From Ignatzschineria rhizosphaerae (GTDB lineage: Bacteria; Pseudomonadota; Gammaproteobacteria; Cardiobacteriales; Wohlfahrtiimonadaceae): a stretch of 64,000 nucleotides of DNA. Position numbers and translations under genes: made by a program. The notes below the pieces were generated by a model. It was given only the letters and a program-made list of their open reading frames with translations. It was not told the origin of the DNA and searched no databases. Position 1 is the first letter of the stretch, and the number at the start of each line of letters is the position of its first letter. The stretch lies in the NCBI RefSeq assembly GCF_022655595.1, contig NZ_CP093379.1:2864010-2928009 (forward strand), given 5' to 3'. Below are positions 52,751 through 62,722 of this stretch, in pieces.

Positions 52751-54820
52751 TTAAAGCTGAAGCTTAGAGATATCAGCAACAGTCTCAAAATCATTACGAA
52801 TTTCTGTTAAAAGAGCAATACGGTTGTGGCGTACTTCTAAGTTTTCTGCCATCACCATCGTATCTTCGAAGAATTTCGCAAGCGGCTCGGCAAGGTTACT
52901 AAGCGCTGTTAGAATGGCTTCATAATCTTTAGCGGCAACAAAGCTTTCAATTTTGCTACTTAATTCATGAGTTGCTTTAAAGAGCGCTTTTTCAGAATCA
53001 TTTTCCAGTAAGTTTTCACGAACCTGATCCGAGGCTGCTTCTTCTTTATTGTTGCTTAAGATATTGTGAATACGCTTATTAGTCTCCACTAATGAACTTG
53101 CTGCAGGCAGAGATTTAAACTTCGCAACGGCAAGAAGGCGATGATAGATATCGAGAGGATTCGTGAGTTTGAGTTCAGAGATTGAAGCAAAAACATCACT
53201 TGAAACGCCAAGATCTGAGGAATATGCTCGTAAACGATCAAAGATATAAGTAAAGATGGTCTCTACTGATCTGTTTGCTTCAATAGTTGCCGGCATCGTG
53301 CTTGCGCTAATCTCAATAAGTTTTAAGAGATCAAGATTGAGCTTTTCCTCAATTAATATACGAAGGACCGCAAGCGCATTACGACGTAAACCGTATGGGT
53401 CACGTGAACCTGTAGGAATCTCGCCAATAGAGAAGATGCCGACGATAGTATCTAAACGCTCTGCTAATCCTAGCGCTTGAGCCTCTTTAGTTTCTGGTAA
53501 TTTATCGCCTGCAAAACGTGGCCAGTAGACTTGCTCTAAGCTATCTGCAACAATGCGATCCTCTCCTTGCGCGTTAGCGTAGTAGCGAGCCATTGTTCCT
53601 TGAAGTTCTGGGAATTCTTGCACCATATCTGAGATCAGATCTGCTTTATTTAAGCGGGCGGCGCGAGATACTAATGCTTCATTCGCTCCAATCTCTTTTG
53701 CAATCGCTTCTGCTAATGTTTTAACTCGATTAATTTTATCTGCTTGAGATCCAAGTTTTGTTTGGAATACAACATTTTCAAGTTGCGCGAGGTAATCTTC
53801 TAATGGTTTTTCGCAATCTTCATTCCAGAAGAACTCGGCATCTGCAAAGCGAGGACGAATAACTCGCTCATTCCCCTCGATAACGGCTTCTGGCTCTGCG
53901 CTAATAATATTGCTAATGAAGCAGAATTTATCGATTAGTTTGCCATTTTTATCCACGATAGGGAAATAGCGTTGATGATCTTCCATTGCAATAATCAGCG
54001 CTTCTTGCGGCACATTAAGGAAATGCGATTCAAAGCTGCCGATCATCGCATTAGGATATTCTACAAGGGCAGTCACTTCATCAAGAAGATCAGCATTCAC
54101 GATAGGGTTTCCAACATTAGCGGTCACTTCTTTAATCTGTGCTTCGATCATCGCTTTGCGCTTTGCAAAGTCTGGCACAATATGCCCTTTTTCAGTCATG
54201 ATCGCTTCGTAATCTTTAGCGTTTGTGATGGTGATCGGGGCATCTGTATGGAAACGATGCCCGCGGCTTGTGTTACTTGCTTTAATCCCAAAGATTTCTG
54301 TATCAAGGACTTTGTCACCAAAGAGGATGGCAATCCAGCGAACCGGGCGAACGAATTCAAAGTCGTGACCTGCCCAGCGCATTCTTTTAGGAATTGGTAA
54401 TCCTTTGAGAGACTTTTCAATCATTTCAGGGAGTAGCGATTCCAGCGTTTCTCCCTTCACTTCTTCCTTAAAGGTATACCAAGCGCCTTTATCCGTTTCT
54501 AAAAGCGTCAATTGGTCAACTTCAACACCACATGAACGAGCGAAGCCTTGAAGAGCCGGTGTAGGAACGCCATCTTTCATGGCTGCAGTAGCTGCAGGTC
54601 CTCGGCGCTCATTAGTATAATCTGCTTGCTCTGCTTGAAGGTCAGAAATCACGAGTGCTAAACGGCGCGGCGTTGCAAAAACTTGGATCCCAGAGAATTC
54701 TAGTTTCTTTGCTTTTAGCTCAGCTTCAATGCCTTTTTTAAAAGCCTCAGATAAGTTATTTAATGCACGAGGAGGAAGCTCTTCTGTTCCAATTTCAATC
54801 AGTAGCGTATCTTTAATCAT
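52751..54820 (-). CDS. glyS: Glycyl-tRNA synthetase beta subunit
   Basis: A 689-residue subunit that binds tRNA-Gly. The start LLIEIGTEELPPRALNNL is diagnostic, followed by FATPRRLALVISDL, ERRGPA and the catalytic-region-like EYPNAMIGSFESHFLNVP. The C-terminal DALR-type anticodon domain starts about 570. It needs the GlyQ alpha subunit, whose gene is normally directly upstream but is not here; the upstream gene is a glycosyltransferase. It leads an operon with gmhB, plsC and rsmD. Confidence 0.96.
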   Translation of the reverse strand: MIKDTLLIEIGTEELPPRALNNLSEAFKKGIEAELKAKKLEFSGIQVFATPRRLALVISDLQAEQADYTNERRGPAATAAMKDGVPTPALQGFARSCGVEVDQLTLLETDKGAWYTFKEEVKGETLESLLPEMIEKSLKGLPIPKRMRWAGHDFEFVRPVRWIAILFGDKVLDTEIFGIKASNTSRGHRFHTDAPITITNAKDYEAIMTEKGHIVPDFAKRKAMIEAQIKEVTANVGNPIVNADLLDEVTALVEYPNAMIGSFESHFLNVPQEALIIAMEDHQRYFPIVDKNGKLIDKFCFISNIISAEPEAVIEGNERVIRPRFADAEFFWNEDCEKPLEDYLAQLENVVFQTKLGSQADKINRVKTLAEAIAKEIGANEALVSRAARLNKADLISDMVQEFPELQGTMARYYANAQGEDRIVADSLEQVYWPRFAGDKLPETKEAQALGLAERLDTIVGIFSIGEIPTGSRDPYGLRRNALAVLRILIEEKLNLDLLKLIEISASTMPATIEANRSVETIFTYIFDRLRAYSSDLGVSSDVFASISELKLTNPLDIYHRLLAVAKFKSLPAASSLVETNKRIHNILSNNKEEAASDQVRENLLENDSEKALFKATHELSSKIESFVAAKDYEAILTALSNLAEPLAKFFEDTMVMAENLEVRHNRIALLTEIRNDFETVADISKLQL

Positions 54821-54959
54821 TGTGATTCCATCTAAAAAGTTTAGAAAATGACCTATTTTAGTTTATAAGGGGTTATTTTAGCGTATTTGATGAGGATTCT
54901 CATAATATTCGAATGCTTTTTCACATTTAGCAAAAATAGGGCATACAAAGAGGTGTTAG

Positions 54960-56048
54960 TTAGACGATTTTATCTAATACCTCCTCCGCCGAAATAGAAG
55001 CAATTGGTGCGCCTAAACCTTCGGTATAAATAATAATACTCTGCTCTTTTTTAAGTGGTAACCATCTAGGACTTGGCTTCTTTCGGTTTTTTCTTAAAAG
55101 AGAAATGAGCTTTCCTGAAGAGAATGTTGCTAAATGCATAATAGAGGTATCTACCGTAATAATGAGATCACACCTTTTTAAAAGTGCCGGCAGTTCAAAA
55201 AAACTCAATTGTGCTGAGAAAACAAAGGTTGATGATAGCGCGTTTTTAAGGATTTCTGTCTCTAGATGCGTGAGATCTTCCGGCAGTGAATTTAAAATAA
55301 AGATCGCATTGGCATATTGCTCTGTATTTTTTAATTTTTTAATGAGTGTTGTCGCTTCTTCTAGTGACCAGCATCTCTCATCGCCTTTTGCAAAGATATT
55401 GATAAAGACGATAGGACTATTTCTATCCCATTGATGTTTAAGGAGATATTCCAATGCTTTTTCATCCCATATCTCTGGAATATGAATAAAAGGATAGCGA
55501 TCGTCTTTCGTAAAAGTAATATCGGCAAATTGTTCAAACCAATAGGCAAATTTTTCACTAATATGTGCTGATTTATCGGTTAAATCTTTAATTTTAAAAT
55601 CCAGTGACTTTAATGCTTTTTTAGCAGCAAAGCTAAAGAGATGGGTTTTAATATTGATGCCAAGCGCGATATTGTTTTGTGCAATTTCTCGCGCTAGGAG
55701 GGAGTAGTTCTGCGATCTTAAATCTCCTAGAGAGATTACGTAGGGATACTGTTCATTTTTACACTCTAGGATTGATTGCGCATGCACTTGAGGAGAATAA
55801 CCATAATATATTTTATGGAATAATCCAGTTTCTTGGACCCATTCGTAAAGAATATAGTTCTTGAGACCTTCCCATTTAGCCTCATCATCTGTCATTCTGA
55901 CATCTTGGATAAAGAGGTCAATTTTGAGGGTTGGATAACGATCTTTAAGTTTCTTAAAGCAATTTTGCAGATAGGTGAAATCGCCAATTGCAAGATGAAC
56001 GATAAATAATACCTTATCTGTAAAATGAAGTTTCTCTTTAATAAACAT
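54960..56048 (-). CDS. Glycosyltransferase family 9 protein (heptosyltransferase-like)
   Basis: A 362-residue GT-B glycosyltransferase. The C-terminal donor-binding motif LIITVDTSIMHLATFSSGKL is typical of family 9, with the D-x-S-x-x-H pattern and following RKKPSPRWLPL. The N-terminal start LFIVHLAIGDFTYL fits the acceptor-binding domain. The family transfers heptose or other sugars onto LPS core or surface glycans. It is 5 bp after another family-9 gene on the same strand, so they form a pair. The sugar cannot be determined. Confidence 0.8.
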   Translation of the reverse strand: MFIKEKLHFTDKVLFIVHLAIGDFTYLQNCFKKLKDRYPTLKIDLFIQDVRMTDDEAKWEGLKNYILYEWVQETGLFHKIYYGYSPQVHAQSILECKNEQYPYVISLGDLRSQNYSLLAREIAQNNIALGINIKTHLFSFAAKKALKSLDFKIKDLTDKSAHISEKFAYWFEQFADITFTKDDRYPFIHIPEIWDEKALEYLLKHQWDRNSPIVFINIFAKGDERCWSLEEATTLIKKLKNTEQYANAIFILNSLPEDLTHLETEILKNALSSTFVFSAQLSFFELPALLKRCDLIITVDTSIMHLATFSSGKLISLLRKNRKKPSPRWLPLKKEQSIIIYTEGLGAPIASISAEEVLDKIV

Positions 56049-56053
56049 ATTAA

Positions 56054-57265
56054 TTATTCTTCTAAAGCTTGTTGAATAGCAGACTCAAACTCTGCTAGTG
56101 GAATATCTGAAAAGCTACGATAGGTGAAAATTAGCTGATCGGCATTAGGATTGTTTGGTGACCAATTGAGATGATTAATAGGGGGTGTTTCATCGGGATG
56201 TTGGGCATTGATATAAGGGGCATCAGACAATAGATTTAATAGATGGGTTCCATATTTTGTGACTTTAGCATTATATTCAGCTCTAAAAGGATTGGATGCT
56301 TTCCCGTGCGTTAAATCAAGGTAAAGTGCGATGGTTTTTTTTGAAAACGCACTTGCCATATGAACAATTGATGTATCTACAGTTAAGATAAGATCGGCTC
56401 TTTCAATTAAAGGCACAACTTCTAAAATACTTTTAGATTGAAAAAGGGGAATTGAGTCAGGCCATGAAAGGTTTTGTAATTGTGAGGGTTGGCCAATCAT
56501 CACCACTTGGTAATTAGGCATGAGCAATTTAAGCGTACTATCTAACTGTTGTTGTGTTAACCAACGGGATTTGTTCCCACCAAGAGGATTTACAATAGCG
56601 AGCTTTTGATCATTCTTAAGATTTTTCTCGATAAACTGAACTGTATTCTCTTGCATCTCAGGTGTTGTATAAATTTCATAATTGAGGTCATATTCCTCAA
56701 TATTAAAGAGTTTCAATAGTGGGGGTAATCTTGTTGTGACATGGGCTGATAATTCATAATAAGGAAGAGAGACGTTATATGCAGGGATGTTACTTTTATT
56801 AAAACCGATAAGTATTGGGCTTTTGACAAAAGCGCAGAAAATGATATTTTTTTTATAAACCCCACGGCAATATTTAAGGTCAATAACCGCATCAAAATTC
56901 ATTTTCCGAATATTTTTGATAGAGCGATAGAGGGCTTTTAAAGTTTTATCTTGATAGCTAAATACCCCTTTAACGTAAGGGTTGAACTCAATGATATCTA
57001 AAGATGCTTTTTCTGAAGAGATATAAACCTCATAGCCTGCTTGTGCTAATGCTTTGATAAAGCCTGTTGTGGCAATCATATCTCCATGTTTATCATTTCT
57101 AACAATAAGGATTTTTTTAACATGGGAGAAGTCAACAGGCGTATGACGCTTGGGAAGTATTTTTTTGACGAAAGAAAATTTAAGATAAGCCCAGTTAAGC
57201 TTAAGCTTTTTATTTAAAAAACGTAAATTCCATATATGCTTTGAGAGACTTTGTTTTAGTGACAT
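56054..57265 (-). CDS. Glycosyltransferase family 9 protein (heptosyltransferase-like)
   Basis: A 403-residue GT-B glycosyltransferase. The start at 57265 (MSLKQSLSKHIW) is chosen because AGGA lies 6 bp before it; a longer ORF starting at 57301 lacks a Shine-Dalgarno. The N-terminal VKKILIVRNDKHGDMIATTG binds the nucleotide-sugar fold. The C-terminal DLILTVDTSIVHMASAFSKK is the family-9 donor motif. The operon partner downstream is a second family-9 gene. It probably acts in LPS core or capsule assembly on the cytoplasmic side. Confidence 0.83.
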   Translation of the reverse strand: MSLKQSLSKHIWNLRFLNKKLKLNWAYLKFSFVKKILPKRHTPVDFSHVKKILIVRNDKHGDMIATTGFIKALAQAGYEVYISSEKASLDIIEFNPYVKGVFSYQDKTLKALYRSIKNIRKMNFDAVIDLKYCRGVYKKNIIFCAFVKSPILIGFNKSNIPAYNVSLPYYELSAHVTTRLPPLLKLFNIEEYDLNYEIYTTPEMQENTVQFIEKNLKNDQKLAIVNPLGGNKSRWLTQQQLDSTLKLLMPNYQVVMIGQPSQLQNLSWPDSIPLFQSKSILEVVPLIERADLILTVDTSIVHMASAFSKKTIALYLDLTHGKASNPFRAEYNAKVTKYGTHLLNLLSDAPYINAQHPDETPPINHLNWSPNNPNADQLIFTYRSFSDIPLAEFESAIQQALEE

Positions 57266-57582
57266 GAATCGTCCTATGAAAATTAAGCGATTAGGCATCA
57301 TTAATCATATTTTAAGAGTGCCTAAATTCTAGAAATATTAGGATAATTATAACGGTCTTTTGAGGCCGATACCAATTGCTAGCACAATTGATAATTTATG
57401 TAGAGACAGTTGGTTATCGTTCTAAAAACAGGACATGTTTTAGTAAAAAGAGTAGAATACCCGAATCTAATAATACAATAAGATGGGGTGGCTTGTGGTA
57501 AGCATCTGTTTTTATTGAATAAAATAATAAAAAGCATCGGCTGTATAGATATTAAAATTTAAATACATATCAATAGAGTATT

Positions 57583-59454
57583 ATGGCGAATCAAAATCAT
57601 ATTAAGTATAGGTCTGATATCGACGGCTTTAGAGCTTTGGCGGTATTATCCGTATTAGTGTTTCACTTTAATAACAGCTGGCTACCTGGTGGATATTTAG
57701 GGGTTGATGTTTTTTTTGTAATTTCTGGATATTTAATTACCTCCATTATTAAAAAACAATTAGCTCAAGGACGCTTTTCTTTCAAAGTCTTTTATACGCG
57801 CCGTATTAAGCGCATATTGCCACTACTTTTTTTAGTATTATTAGTAACCTTAATTCCTGCAGTGTTGATTTTGCTGCCAGAGCAATATGAAAACTTTATT
57901 AGATCTTTGCGTTATGCAATGCAATTTCGTGCGAATAGAGCTTTTACAGGAAGTGATTATTTTGATGTATTCACTGAAGAAAAACCCTTATTGCATCTAT
58001 GGTCATTAGCAATAGAAGAGCAGTTTTACTTTATTTGGCCGCTCGTTCTTTTTATTACGTTCTTTTTGACAAAGAAATTTAAAAACCAAGGGTATATTCT
58101 TTTTTTATTAGCTGTTTTAGGTATTTTATTAAGTACGGTTTTAGCCGAAATATCTATTAAAAATCATCCTGATGATAGTTATTACTTATTACAAAATAGG
58201 GCGGCAGAATTATTAGTAGGCTGTGCTTTAGCACTAAACCCTTATCAAATTAAAGATAATTGGAAGAAGGGGTTGGGAGTTGTCGGGACAATTGTTTTAG
58301 TAAGCTGTTTTATTTTTTATTCAGCAGCAACCCCAATGCCTGGCATATTCGCGCTTATTCCAACGATAGGTGCGGCCTTTTTTATTTTAGATAATAATAT
58401 TGATTCGCCTTATAAAAGGCTTTTTACTAATCCTATGGCAAGAATGATAGGATTATGGTCGTTTTCTCTCTACTTATGGCATTGGCCGGTATTAGCATTA
58501 TCAAGATATGTTTTTCAAGATACGGAGTTGCCATTATGGTGGCTAGGAGTATCTGCCGTTGTAATTTTATTATTATCAGTGAGTAGTTACTATTTGGTTG
58601 AAAATCCTGTAAGAAAGACAAAATTAGGATTTATTAGTAGCGTTATTTTAATATTTGCAATTCCTTATGGTGCTATCACATTAATTTATACTTATGCTCA
58701 TAAGTCAGTTGAGAGTTCCGAGTTGCATATTGATATTAATAAGACCAGATGGTTTGCCGATACTGAAGGTTGTCATGGTAAGTTTTTAAATGATTGTGCG
58801 GTGGGAGATAAAACTGCTACAACACGTTATTTGTTAGTTGGGGATTCTCATGCGATGCATTTATCAGGAATGATGGATGAGATTGGGAAGAAGGAGGGGA
58901 TTAAAATAGATATTATTGCTTCTCCTGCTTGCCCGATGCTTTTTGCCGGATCTAATATTCGAACAAAACATCCTGAGTGTGAGTTTGCGAATATCTATTT
59001 AGAGAATAATTATGATCAATATGATGCTGTTCTTTGGAGTCAGTACTATTTGACGCCACTTTCATCTAAAGATAATACAATCCCGGATTATTTGGATAAG
59101 TTTAGAAATACGCTTGAAATAGTTTCTAATAAAGTTCCAGTAATTGTTTTTTCAGATGTAGGTGATTTAGGCTATCATACCGTTCGTTATGAGCGTATTA
59201 AGCGATTGGGGCTTTCGGTTAATATTGATATTGATGAAACTCGTAATCGTGAGATTCAAAAATTGAATCAAGCGTTGAAAGAGATGGTACAAACATTAGA
59301 TAATGCATCTTATATAGATATAACCCCTTATGTTGATCATTTGTTAAATGATGGACAATTAATATATTATGATTCGGATCATCTCAATCCTTATGGAAGT
59401 CGCGAGATTGGGAAGTTGTTTATTCAAGATCAAACTTTGAAGTTATCTCAGTAA
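57583..59454 (+). CDS. OatA-like acyltransferase with C-terminal SGNH domain (first copy)
   Basis: A 623-residue membrane protein. The N-terminal acyltransferase-3 domain (about 1-370, ten or so helices) starts YRSDIDGFRALAVLSVLVFH with the histidine acyl-transfer site. PGGYLGVDVFFVISGYLI and HLWSLAIEEQFYFIWPL follow. A C-terminal SGNH esterase domain has GDSHAMHL (about 420) and DSDHLNPYG (about 598). Such proteins O-acetylate surface polysaccharide, LPS or peptidoglycan. A close paralogue lies at 60667. The glycosyltransferase gene follows 58 bp on. Confidence 0.92.
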   Translation: MANQNHIKYRSDIDGFRALAVLSVLVFHFNNSWLPGGYLGVDVFFVISGYLITSIIKKQLAQGRFSFKVFYTRRIKRILPLLFLVLLVTLIPAVLILLPEQYENFIRSLRYAMQFRANRAFTGSDYFDVFTEEKPLLHLWSLAIEEQFYFIWPLVLFITFFLTKKFKNQGYILFLLAVLGILLSTVLAEISIKNHPDDSYYLLQNRAAELLVGCALALNPYQIKDNWKKGLGVVGTIVLVSCFIFYSAATPMPGIFALIPTIGAAFFILDNNIDSPYKRLFTNPMARMIGLWSFSLYLWHWPVLALSRYVFQDTELPLWWLGVSAVVILLLSVSSYYLVENPVRKTKLGFISSVILIFAIPYGAITLIYTYAHKSVESSELHIDINKTRWFADTEGCHGKFLNDCAVGDKTATTRYLLVGDSHAMHLSGMMDEIGKKEGIKIDIIASPACPMLFAGSNIRTKHPECEFANIYLENNYDQYDAVLWSQYYLTPLSSKDNTIPDYLDKFRNTLEIVSNKVPVIVFSDVGDLGYHTVRYERIKRLGLSVNIDIDETRNREIQKLNQALKEMVQTLDNASYIDITPYVDHLLNDGQLIYYDSDHLNPYGSREIGKLFIQDQTLKLSQ

Positions 59455-59512
59455 TAGATTTTTTACAGGTAGCTAATAAATTTTATTCAACAACACTCTT
59501 TAAGGAGTTGCT

Positions 59513-60499
59513 GTGAAAGTATCGGTTATTATTCCTGTGTATAATGCAGAAAATTATATTGAGGAGTGCCTTTTATCGGTAATGCAACAAGATTATGCCG
59601 ATATCGAAATCATTTTAGTCAATGACTTTACACCAGATCGTAGTTTTTTACGGGCTAAAGAAGTTATTTCTCAAAATATTTGGCAAGGGACTGTGCAGTA
59701 TTTAGAGCATGATCGAAATCGGGGACCCAGTGCCGCAAGAAATACTGGGATTGCGCATAGTAAAGGGGAGTATCTTTTCTTTTTAGATAACGATGATACT
59801 TTAACAGATAAGACAGCCATCTCTTATTTAGTGGAATGCGCATTAGAAACCGCTACTCCTAGAGATCTTGTTGTTGGTAATTTTCAAAAAATTGCCGGGA
59901 ATAGAGTTGATTTTATTCTTGCCTCCCATCAAAGGTCCTATAGTGAGAATGTGGATGTGTTTAAGGATTACGCCCTATCAAAATTATGGGTAATTGGTTG
60001 TGCTAAATTAATTCATCGTGATTTTCTAGTGCAAAATCAGCTCTTTTTTAAAGAGGGGATTTTTCACGAGGATGTATTATGGGCATTTTATCTATATCGA
60101 GTTGTCAGTAATATTTATTCAACACCTAAGATTGTCTACAATCATTATGAGCGTGAGGGATCTATTACATGGGATGTTAAAGAGCGAAATATTCGTGATC
60201 AGATTACGGTAATTTTAATGATGTATCAGGCTTATTTAGATCAACCTGATTATTTACCGAAAGAAACATTGTTTGTGATTGAACTTTATCGTAAGGAAGT
60301 TCTAGAGTGGCTAGTAACAATTGATGCTAAGAATTTATCGATAAGCATAGAAGCTTTTATTTTAGAGCAAGTAAAACGCTTAAAACAGATCAAAGTTCCT
60401 GCTAAGACGGGGCGATCAAGATTTAATAAACAAAACTTATGGCTGCGTTTACCGGCTAAAATTTTAACTCAGATCTTAATAAAGCGACGAAATCGTTGA
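59513..60499 (+). CDS. Glycosyltransferase family 2 protein
   Basis: A 328-residue GT-A glycosyltransferase with a GTG start placed 5 bp after AAGGAG. The nucleotide-sugar site is seen in VSVIIPVYNAENYIEECLLS, IILVNDFTPDRS, GPSAARNTGIAHSKGEYLFF and the metal-binding LDNDDT. The C-terminal part (about 230-328) is basic and may contact the membrane. It lies between two paralogous acyltransferase genes, so it probably makes a polysaccharide that those enzymes acylate. The sugar is unknown. Confidence 0.9.
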   Translation: MKVSVIIPVYNAENYIEECLLSVMQQDYADIEIILVNDFTPDRSFLRAKEVISQNIWQGTVQYLEHDRNRGPSAARNTGIAHSKGEYLFFLDNDDTLTDKTAISYLVECALETATPRDLVVGNFQKIAGNRVDFILASHQRSYSENVDVFKDYALSKLWVIGCAKLIHRDFLVQNQLFFKEGIFHEDVLWAFYLYRVVSNIYSTPKIVYNHYEREGSITWDVKERNIRDQITVILMMYQAYLDQPDYLPKETLFVIELYRKEVLEWLVTIDAKNLSISIEAFILEQVKRLKQIKVPAKTGRSRFNKQNLWLRLPAKILTQILIKRRNR

Positions 60500-60666
60500 A
60501 ATCACTTTTAAAATGAGTGTGAATGAGTCAAAAATCATCATTCAGTGCTTTGTCCTTACTATCAGAGCATTGTTGTTAGCCTATCTTTAAAATCTATCTT
60601 TAATCCCCCCCTTAATGTAAGATATTAGCCTGTTTTAGTAATTAATTATTTGAAGTATTCACAATT

Positions 60667-62559
60667 ATGACGCAACAAAACCACATTAAATATAGACCCG
60701 ATATTGATGGTCTTCGTGCATTAGCTGTACTTTCAGTTATTGTTTTTCACTTTAAGAGCTCATGGTTACCAGGTGGTTTTTTAGGTGTTGATATCTTCTT
60801 TGTGATATCGGGATATTTAATTACGTCTATTATTTATAGGCAAGTTAGTAATGGTCGATTTACGTTTAGAGATTTTTATACGCGTCGAATTAAACGGATC
60901 TTGCCCCTCTTTTTTACGGTATTGCTGGTAACCGTTATTGTTGCGATTCTTTTATTTGATACACGAGACTTCGAAGGATTTTGGCGTACTGCAAAATATG
61001 CAATGCAGTTCAGAGCCAATAGGGCGTTTAGTGGGCAAGGATATTTTGACCCTGTTTCAGAAGAGAAGCCCCTATTACATCTTTGGTCTTTAGCAATTGA
61101 AGAGCAGTTTTATTTTATTTGGCCTTTGAGCTTCTATTTAATTTATAAGGGCGTGAAGTCCCGAGAAAACCCTCAAATATGGCTTTTTTGGATCGCGATT
61201 GCAGGGATAATATTGAGCCTACTCTACACAGAGTTTAGGTTGTTAAAGGAGCCTGGGAAAGCGTACTTTGAATTGAGTACAAGAGCTTCAGAATTACTAG
61301 TGGGTTGTGCTCTAGCACTTAACCCTTATACATTAAGCAATCGTCATAAACATCTATTGGGAATAGTAGGGATTATTATTCTAGTGGCTTGTTTTGCGAT
61401 GTATTCTGAGGCAATACCTTTCCCTGGTGTTACGGCAATGGTGCCGACTATTGCAGCGGCATTTTTTATTTTTGATACGAATGTTAATGCCCCGTATAAA
61501 AGAATTTTTACTTATACGCCAGTAAGATTAATTGGTTTATGGTCATTTTCCCTTTATTTATGGCATTGGCCCGTACTAGCATTTATGCGTTACGTTCTAA
61601 ATGATACAGAGCTACCAATATCATGGATGATTTGGGGTTTTATCCTGATAGTTATTTTATCTATTTTTACGTATTATGTTGTCGAAAACCCGATTAGAAA
61701 ATTAAAGCTTAATTTTAAGTGGAGTCTGTTATTAGTTTATCTGTTACCTTTTGGGGTGATGGTCTCTATTCACCAGCTTGTAATAACAAAACCTATCGGA
61801 GATTACTTTAATTTAAATGACTCTAACGAGTTGGTTGATTGGGTTAATGCGGGGCAAGTTTGTATGGATAGTCCTATTACAGAGAGCTGTTATGTTGGTG
61901 ATCTTGAGTCTACCAAAAGAGTTTTAGTGATAGGAGATTCTCATACAGGGCACTTAGCAGGATTTATGGATACTGTAGGGAAGCATGAGAGATTTAAAGC
62001 GCATATGGTAGCGGCAAGTGGTTGTGGATTGCCTCCATCTAAAGCCTTAATTAATGTATCTCAGCAGCAATCAAGTAATACTTGTCTAATGATTAATGAT
62101 TATTTGTTGGAAAGCTTTGGGGATTATGATGCGGTGATTATTTCGCAATATCTAGCGCCAAAACTTTATGAGCCAGAAGAGCAATCTCATAATTACCAAG
62201 AGAAATTTAAAAATACAGTCAATACAATTTCTGAAGGTCAAAATGTTTATTTAATCGCAGATATTCCTGCATTAAGCATTCCGTCTCCAGCACGTTATTT
62301 GAAATTAAAAAAGATTGGTTTAGAGCAGTATATGTTGCCAAAAACGCATTATTCACATGAGGATGCGAACGTGTATCTAAGATCACTTGCGGAAGATGAT
62401 GCAAATGTGCATTTTGTGGAAATAAGTGATCTAATCCCAACGAGTGGGGTATTAGAAGGATTGCCTCTCTACTTTGATGATAACCATTTAAACTTTTATG
62501 GAAGCAAAAGAGTGGGAGAGCTCTTTATCGAGAATAGGCAGCTTTTAAAAGAAGATTAA
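60667..62559 (+). CDS. OatA-like acyltransferase with C-terminal SGNH domain (second copy)
   Basis: A 630-residue protein with the same plan as the gene at 57583: the acyltransferase-3 domain starts YRPDIDGLRALAVLSVIVFH, then PGGFLGVDIFFVISGYLI and HLWSLAIEEQFYFIWPL. The C-terminal SGNH domain has GDSHTGHL (about 422) and DDNHLNFYG (about 604). The first 350 residues are strongly similar to the first copy, while the SGNH halves differ more, so the two probably act on different positions or substrates. A terminator follows. Confidence 0.92.
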   Translation: MTQQNHIKYRPDIDGLRALAVLSVIVFHFKSSWLPGGFLGVDIFFVISGYLITSIIYRQVSNGRFTFRDFYTRRIKRILPLFFTVLLVTVIVAILLFDTRDFEGFWRTAKYAMQFRANRAFSGQGYFDPVSEEKPLLHLWSLAIEEQFYFIWPLSFYLIYKGVKSRENPQIWLFWIAIAGIILSLLYTEFRLLKEPGKAYFELSTRASELLVGCALALNPYTLSNRHKHLLGIVGIIILVACFAMYSEAIPFPGVTAMVPTIAAAFFIFDTNVNAPYKRIFTYTPVRLIGLWSFSLYLWHWPVLAFMRYVLNDTELPISWMIWGFILIVILSIFTYYVVENPIRKLKLNFKWSLLLVYLLPFGVMVSIHQLVITKPIGDYFNLNDSNELVDWVNAGQVCMDSPITESCYVGDLESTKRVLVIGDSHTGHLAGFMDTVGKHERFKAHMVAASGCGLPPSKALINVSQQQSSNTCLMINDYLLESFGDYDAVIISQYLAPKLYEPEEQSHNYQEKFKNTVNTISEGQNVYLIADIPALSIPSPARYLKLKKIGLEQYMLPKTHYSHEDANVYLRSLAEDDANVHFVEISDLIPTSGVLEGLPLYFDDNHLNFYGSKRVGELFIENRQLLKED

Positions 62560-62582
62560 AGTTAGTTATTTGTGGAATATTT

Positions 62583-62616
62583 AAAGCCCCTATAGTTATA
62601 AAATATAGGGGCTTTT
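62583..62616 (+). terminator. Rho-independent terminator after the second acyltransferase
   Basis: AAAGCCCCTATA pairs with TATAGGGGCTTT and is followed by a T-containing tract. The 3' end of the convergent gene at 62723 is 107 bp further on. Confidence 0.88.
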
Positions 62617-62722
62617 GATTGATTTTTTTGATAGCCTAATGAATATTTTCTTTCAGCACTGCATCATCGATATTTAATTTTTCTTCAACTCAACCATAAT
62701 TTATTAGACTTAACCTTTTAAT

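Noticed and set aside
53972-54400. 142-codon plus-strand ORF antisense to glyS
   Set aside because: glyS is clearly the coding strand; this frame is open by chance.
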